From assembly GCA_947646735.1 (NCBI GenBank), contig CANTFK010000270.1:1-64000 (forward strand): a DNA stretch of 64,000 nt, read 5' to 3'. Below, piece by piece: positions 58,885-64,000 of the stretch. Position 1 is the stretch's first letter. Every line of letters starts with the position of its first letter. The stretch comes from Peronospora farinosa. Taxonomy: Eukaryota > Oomycota > Peronosporomycetes > Peronosporales > Peronosporaceae. The notes beneath the pieces are model-generated. The model was not told the DNA's origin. It did no database searches and was given only the letters and a program-made list of their open reading frames with translations. The translations under genes were made by a program, and so were the position numbers.

Positions 58885-61878
58885 ATGGACCGCTTCCGAC
58901 TGGATGGCGTGGACCAGGATGGAGTCGATACTGTAGAGCCCATGCGTCCAAGTTCCTTCGACATGACCTTCTCACTAGGCAGTTACCCACGTATGCAGAG
59001 ACTCAGTCGGGACAGCGATCCACACCACAGCACGAATCAAGACAAGCACGAAGACGTGAGCAATGACAATACAAAGAACGACGACAGTGGAAAGAGACTA
59101 GATAGGGGACAAAAAGGAAGACTTCATGTGGAGGAGCTCATGGACACTTCATGCTCACAAAAGCTCGACAGCAGCTGCTTGGGATCGTCGTCTATGAATC
59201 ACAAGAGACACGAGACGACAAACTCACCTGCTTCTTCGTCTGTGCATAAGAATGCGGCTAACATTGCCTCGAGACTGGAAGAAAAGGCCCATGAGGCCAT
59301 CGATGTTGCCAATTTGTGCGGCAAAGTAACGTGGAAATTGAATAAACGTACACAGGACGTACATATCTACAGACCAGCAACGCTTCCGTCGGAAGAAGAT
59401 GCTTCTACGAAACTTTACTTTCGAGTGTCGTGTGAAGTCAAGGCGCATCTTGGGACGATTATGGAATATCTGACACCTAGCAACTCGAAAGGTTACTTTG
59501 ATATTGAGTCACAGGTTTTTCCAGGACTGCTACATGCCGCAGTTATCAAACGCATGGAGCTACCGGAACGCGCCACATCGTCCATGGCAAGCTCCGGACA
59601 GCCACCGCAATTTCCGTCTGGTGCTTCGGCGACTACGAATACGAGTGGAAGTCATGACGACACGTCCAGTGTGGGCGAAGAATTGGGTGAATCGTTTCCA
59701 CACTTGCAAGTCAAGTGGCATGCAAGTCGCTTCGCTGGACGATTCGTCAAGCCGGTGGATTTTTTCTTTGTCGAGTACGCAAATATTGAAACTATGGCTG
59801 ACGGAAGGAAACGTGGTTACGGCTACATTCGGTCGGTAGAGTCTTTCAAAGGTGATGAGCTGGCGATTCGACTTGCAGGTGAAGACGTGGCCATTCCTCC
59901 CAGTGTTGCTAAGTGTAAGCGCGCTGTGATCAACAAAGGTGTCTACCTGGTTTCACCCTCGGCTGATGCTTCAGGTACATACGAAGTGACGTGTATGATG
60001 GTAATCGATTTTCAAAAGCAGTTTGCAACCTCTGTGGGGGCCAAGATCATCCAAAACTTCACGGAGCGGCTCATTGGTATCCGCGAGCTACTGTTTAACA
60101 CGCTTTTCCGCCCCATTGCGGTGCTGCCGAAAACGCAGTGGAAACCTGCACGCAGCAATAAGTGTGCGATTTGTGTGTGCTCCTTCTCCATAGTGAAATC
60201 CAAACACCACTGTCGAGCCTGCGGTGAAGCTGTTTGCGGACAGTGCAGCCGAAAATGGACTTTGCAGCCTGGAGCCCAAGCTGAGACCCAGGCGCGATTA
60301 TGCACGAGCTGTTCATTGCAGGCACGAAGTTGCCTTATGTTAAATGGAGAATCCAGCCGATCACCAGCAGGGGCTTCCTTGCGTTTTTCGTCGGTGATTA
60401 ACGATTTTACCGCAAGTCAGCTCGGTGGAAGTCGCTCTAACGCGCTTCGCGTAGATAATGTCGACAAGTGTGACGTACAAGTTGCAAGTACTGTATCCAA
60501 CGATCCGGATACTTTTACAGCCGCCACATCAGCGTTTGCAAAACTCATGAGTGCATTGGGTGATCAGAAGCCTCATTTTATGTTAGTGTCGTATTCGTAC
60601 GACCACAGTGGTGCCGCAGTGTATGATGCGCTATCCCAGTCCGCTCCAGATACTCTATTTATGGGCGGCACATCCAGCGGTGGCGTATATGCGTGCACTT
60701 CTTCACTTGGGACGGGCTTAAGCAAAAGCAGTAGTAATTCGCAACACCGACAGCACAGCAACACGGAGGCTCAAAACGTGGGACTGTGGGGAATTTATGA
60801 CCCGGAAGGGTCGTATGCAATCTTGAATGCCGATCTGGATCTTGAAAGTCCACGTGATGCAGCAAGGAGATGCCTTCTAGACGGCATGAGAATGCTTGCA
60901 ATGGAACCTGAGGAGAGCCCGGATTTTGTATGGACTGTACTAGGAGGTAGAGATGACGATTGTGATGATGACGACCAACGGGATGGAGAAGAAGAACAAG
61001 TAACACGAGCGGTGAATGAGATCGTGGATTGCTCCTACACAGTAGTTGGCGGCAGCTCATCCCGATGCAACAGCGGTGGAAGGGTTACTCAGTTGTGCTC
61101 GGAAGGAGGTAACGTAGGGTGCGTGACGAAGCACGGCGCGAGTTTTGCAATCTGCTGTCCCAGTGTCGAGGTTGCTCACGCGTTATTCACGTGCTACGAC
61201 GCAACAGAAAAGTCTTTTGTTGTGACAAAGGCAAGTGGCCGCGACTTGATTGCCCTCGATCACAAACCTGCACTGGAAGCTATTAACGAGGCGACGGACG
61301 GCATCTTGACGGAGATGATACAACGACCAGAGAAATATAATCTGGAATCGAATTTGCTCCCTGCTTACTATCCTATTGCACGCGAGCGACGTGGTGCAGT
61401 ACCTCGTGGCCTCAAGCGGAACAGTTCACGGTATCAGATGTTACAACCAGAGACATCAGCGCGGGATCTGTCGCTACACTTGGGCGCTGAGGTGCGCGTT
61501 GGTGAGCGGCTGCATATGATGGCTCTGTCACCACGAGGCGTGGCTTCGAAAGCACGCCGTGGGCTACGTGATGCTGTTCGGATATCCATCCCAACAATAG
61601 ACCTCCACGATGTGATAGGGTGTTTCTTGAGCGTTGGCTTAAGCTATGGCCGCGTGATGCAGGGTGGTCTGAAAGCGGTGGCTGACGCAGCGGGCAGTGC
61701 CTTTCCTCAAGGAGCTTCGCTTTTGTCAGTCTCGCACGGACAACAGGGCGTCATGGCTGGTGGTAACGAGGCTGTTCATGCTAACAGCATGCTAACAGCT
61801 TTGATTGTTACCAACCGCAAAAAGTCACTGAATTCAAACACGCTCAGACCGCTCAATGTCCGAAGGGCAGCTTCCTAA
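58885..61878 (+). CDS. START-FYVE-FIST domain protein, 997 aa
   Basis: Single exon. The first ATG is 58885 (MDRFRLDGVDQDG). The open frame reaches back to 58804 only from a TTG. An acidic/Ser-rich N terminus (1-110) precedes a START-like region (about 130-410, with FFFVEYANIE and GTYEVTCMMVIDFQK). A FYVE finger at 427-476 has CAIC, KSKHHCRACG, VCGQCS and CTSC, so it keeps the basic His pair and should bind phosphatidylinositol-3-phosphate on endosomes. From about 540 the sequence resembles the FIST sensory domain: HFMLVSYSYD, then the PDTLFMGGTSSGGVY core, NVGCVTKHG, and a C-terminal part (about 890-970) with HDVIGCFLSVGLSYGR. FIST is best known from bacterial signalling proteins, where it is thought to bind small ligands such as amino acids. 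START and FYVE are fairly sure. FIST is read by motif only. Confidence 0.75.
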   Translation: MDRFRLDGVDQDGVDTVEPMRPSSFDMTFSLGSYPRMQRLSRDSDPHHSTNQDKHEDVSNDNTKNDDSGKRLDRGQKGRLHVEELMDTSCSQKLDSSCLGSSSMNHKRHETTNSPASSSVHKNAANIASRLEEKAHEAIDVANLCGKVTWKLNKRTQDVHIYRPATLPSEEDASTKLYFRVSCEVKAHLGTIMEYLTPSNSKGYFDIESQVFPGLLHAAVIKRMELPERATSSMASSGQPPQFPSGASATTNTSGSHDDTSSVGEELGESFPHLQVKWHASRFAGRFVKPVDFFFVEYANIETMADGRKRGYGYIRSVESFKGDELAIRLAGEDVAIPPSVAKCKRAVINKGVYLVSPSADASGTYEVTCMMVIDFQKQFATSVGAKIIQNFTERLIGIRELLFNTLFRPIAVLPKTQWKPARSNKCAICVCSFSIVKSKHHCRACGEAVCGQCSRKWTLQPGAQAETQARLCTSCSLQARSCLMLNGESSRSPAGASLRFSSVINDFTASQLGGSRSNALRVDNVDKCDVQVASTVSNDPDTFTAATSAFAKLMSALGDQKPHFMLVSYSYDHSGAAVYDALSQSAPDTLFMGGTSSGGVYACTSSLGTGLSKSSSNSQHRQHSNTEAQNVGLWGIYDPEGSYAILNADLDLESPRDAARRCLLDGMRMLAMEPEESPDFVWTVLGGRDDDCDDDDQRDGEEEQVTRAVNEIVDCSYTVVGGSSSRCNSGGRVTQLCSEGGNVGCVTKHGASFAICCPSVEVAHALFTCYDATEKSFVVTKASGRDLIALDHKPALEAINEATDGILTEMIQRPEKYNLESNLLPAYYPIARERRGAVPRGLKRNSSRYQMLQPETSARDLSLHLGAEVRVGERLHMMALSPRGVASKARRGLRDAVRISIPTIDLHDVIGCFLSVGLSYGRVMQGGLKAVADAAGSAFPQGASLLSVSHGQQGVMAGGNEAVHANSMLTALIVTNRKKSLNSNTLRPLNVRRAAS

Positions 61879-62042
61879 ATTGCCTTGCATCTACACTTCC
61901 AACCATACCTGGTAGTTAACCAATTTATAAACCTTAGAAGAATCTTGTGCGCTAAGCAACGATCTTTAACATCATATTGCACGTACCACACGTCCCATTT
62001 CACCACTTTCTAGGCCAGAGCGTATTGACTGGTAACAGTGCT
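61879..62042. other. Short convergent intergenic region
   Basis: 164 bp separate the convergent 3' ends of the FIST gene and homoserine kinase. AT-rich, nothing recognisable. Confidence 0.6.
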
Positions 62043-63354
62043 CTATAAGTCGGCAACGTCACCTTCGTAGCGCGCAACAGAGCGGTCAGAGAAGCGCGGC
62101 TCCGCACGCACAATATAGGCGCCGCGGTGGTCTGGGTTGGTAATGAACACACACCCAGAGACGCCCAAGACAGCGGCAGCCTCACGCATGGCATTGGCAA
62201 CCTTGTTCTCTTGGCGCTCAGCCAGCTGTTGCGTGAAGATGTCACCAGCGCGGCCACTGGTAATGGCCAGGACGGTGGGTCCGGCACCACTGAGAAAGCA
62301 GCCGTGCGCGCCAGCTCCTAGGGCGGCCTTAATGAGTGGCTCAAGATGTGGGTACTGCGCAGCACCACGCTGCGGTTGGTGCAGCATGTCCTGCGTGGCA
62401 AACCGCAGCTCATCAAGGTTGCCCGATCGGAACGCGTTTACAAAAATAGCAGCACGACCAATATTGAACACGGCGTCCTTGCGAGGCACGTTGGGTGGCA
62501 AAATGGCGCGTGCCACACTCGTAGGGCCTGTTGAGTCAGGGATGAACACGACGCACTGCAGACCGTCCGGTATCTGCACACGCGAGGAATACCAGCGCTC
62601 ATCGGCAAAAATACCAAGCTGCAGACCGCCGTAGATTGCAGGTGCCACATTGTCAGGGTGGCCTTCGATTTCAGAAGCCTAGAGCAATATCAAAGCAAAA
62701 CAATAAAATACCGTCAGCTGCTGCACGCCGATAGTTGGAGGTCACTTAGCACCTGCTTACCAGCTGAAGAAGTTCCTCCCGACCGTGCACCGGCAAGCGC
62801 ATGCCAGCTAAGGCGAGTCCGGCAATGATTCCACCGACGATACCAGCCGAGCTGCTGCCCAATCCACGGGCAAATGGGATCCGATTCTTGCAGTGTACTT
62901 TAATGTGACGTGGCAGGTCTTCGCCCGCAGCTTCAAAGGCGGCCTTGATACCCACAATCACGAGGTTGGTCTCGTCTGTAGGCAACTCTTTAGCGCCCTC
63001 GCCCTCGTTCGTGAGCGTCACGCGACTCACGTTCGACGCGTCACCGTCCACGATCTCTGCAGAAATTTCCGTCCAGATATCCAGCGCCATACCGATAGTA
63101 TCAAATCCTGGTCCCATATTGGCGGTTGTAGCAGGAACGCGCACTACGACCGACGTGAGTTTGTGGCGTTCGAGATCCGACGGCAGCGTTGCCGTCATCG
63201 CTTCAGCTACCGCTTTAGCACGACGCTGAGCTGCAGAACGTTTTGCATTCTTGGTGCGGGATCCCACATAATAGGCAAGAGCAGCGCCAGCTGCTGTCAC
63301 TGCCACTTGCGTGGCGATACGCTGAGTCATGGCGTCCGAAGTGCCGCTTGTCAT
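62043..63354 (-). CDS. Homoserine kinase (GHMP kinase family)
   Basis: The enzyme phosphorylates homoserine with ATP, the step before threonine synthase. Two exons (63354-62761 and 62678-62043) join in phase 0 across an 82-bp GT-AG intron, giving 409 aa. GHMP motifs are all present: VRVPATTANMGPGFDTIG (motif 1), PFARGLGSSSAGIVGG (ATP-binding motif 2), EGHPDNVAPAIYGG just after the splice, and GCFLSGAGPTVLAI (motif 3). The first 50 residues extend beyond bacterial ThrB. They hold a hydrophobic stretch (IATQVAVTAAGAALAYYVG) followed by a basic segment (KNAKRSAAQRRAK), like a membrane anchor or organelle signal. Start at Met1 or Met9. Neighbours are unrelated. Confidence 0.92.
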
Positions 63355-63680
63355 GATTGGAGTCCCGTTCGAAATGTTTCATCAGATTAAACCACTGTTA
63401 AAACGCTTTTTACCTATAATAGTCGCTGAGACCATGACCTAATTTGTAAAAACGATACTCATTTGTTTCTTTCATTTTAGCACCATGTTTTTACTTTATT
63501 AGCAAGCGTCGCGGTGACTGAAAGGTGCGTTTCCATCACGAAAAGGAATTTTTTATCTGGCTGACGCTTCCGCTAGAAACTCTCGCAGTTCATTCATTTT
63601 ACTGTCTTTTTGTTCTTTACATTTCAAGGGATCGGACTGAACATTGATCTGGATCTCTTAAGTAACAAAAAGTGGCACCA
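63355..63680. promoter_or_regulatory. Divergent promoter region, homoserine kinase / Lys-rich nuclear protein
   Basis: 326 bp between divergent start codons. GTTCATTCATTTTA at 63588-63601 matches the oomycete initiator pattern for the plus-strand gene, 80 bp before its ATG. No equally clear element was seen for the kinase. Confidence 0.45.
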
Positions 63681-64000
63681 ATGGACAGCAGTGACGACGA
63701 TTTAGTACCGATTTCGATGCTGCGGACAAAGAAACAAAAGTCGCCTACATCCAATGGGATGTCTCTTTCGTCCATGAACAACACGGCGTGCGTGATAAAA
63801 CAGGAGACATCGCGTATGATCGACGAGGATTTGGACGATGTACCGCTAGTACAATTAAAGAAAAAGGCTTTAGCTAACAAGAAGACGGTAAATAGCAATC
63901 GAGTGACTGCAGACAAGAAGAAGGTGGCAATAAAGAGAGAAACGGGTGTCAAGAGGAAGGCTTTACCGTCGTCGTCATCCTCTGTGAAGAGCAGGAAAAT
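63681..64000 (+). CDS. 5' part of Lys/Ser-rich nuclear protein (possibly DNA topoisomerase I), cut by window end
   Basis: An ATG opens a frame with no stop to the end of the window (106 complete codons). The product begins MDSSDDDLVPISMLRTKKQK, later has DLDDVPLVQLKKKALANKK, and continues with Lys-rich and Ser-rich runs (KKKVAIKRETGVKRKA). Highly charged, disordered N termini with repeated basic nuclear signals are typical of eukaryotic type IB topoisomerases, but other nuclear proteins share this style. The catalytic part would lie beyond the window. The gene is divergent from homoserine kinase. Confidence 0.6.
   Translation, partial: MDSSDDDLVPISMLRTKKQKSPTSNGMSLSSMNNTACVIKQETSRMIDEDLDDVPLVQLKKKALANKKTVNSNRVTADKKKVAIKRETGVKRKALPSSSSSVKSRK

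Overview
The window looks like nuclear DNA of an oomycete, most likely Phytophthora or a close Peronosporales relative. The evidence is the many short GT-AG introns (67-123 bp), initiator-like motifs of the form TCAnTynnnnATTT 20-100 bp upstream of several start codons, and large proteins that join START-like regions to FYVE-type zinc fingers. No bacterial operon features are present. The species assignment is inference.

Positions 1-39354 (61% of the window) form one head-to-tail tandem array of a 727-730 bp unit. Each unit holds one complete 80-nt tRNA-Leu gene with anticodon AAG, all on the plus strand, and there are 54 copies here. The array runs off the left edge, so the true number is higher. 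The tRNA bodies look identical in every copy I compared, while the 648-bp spacers fall into two sequence types (A, copies 1-18; B, copies 19-54), with a chimeric spacer after copy 20 and divergent units at both visible ends. This is the most unusual feature of the window.

Positions 39355-64000 are ordinary gene space with intergenic stretches of 0.2-2 kb. In order: RAD23 (minus) and a ten-exon phenylalanine hydroxylase (plus) diverge from a 205-bp promoter; then a long acyltransferase-like membrane protein that seems to lack its catalytic motif (minus); a secreted DsbA-like thioredoxin-fold protein (plus); a TMEM135-like membrane protein (plus); a START-like/FYVE-like protein with a Gln-x-Ser repeat (plus); a probable decayed gene; a 45-bp-arm hairpin; an inverted, deleted copy of the thioredoxin-fold gene; a START-FYVE-FIST protein (plus); homoserine kinase (minus); and the first exon of a lysine-rich nuclear protein cut by the right edge.

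The genes are not functionally linked. They cover DNA repair and proteasome delivery, amino-acid metabolism (Phe to Tyr, homoserine phosphorylation), lipid/membrane proteins and phosphoinositide/lipid sensing. Splice sites were placed by reading GT-AG boundaries that restore frame and family sequence. No alignment, HMM search or RNA data were available, so family names rest on motif recognition.
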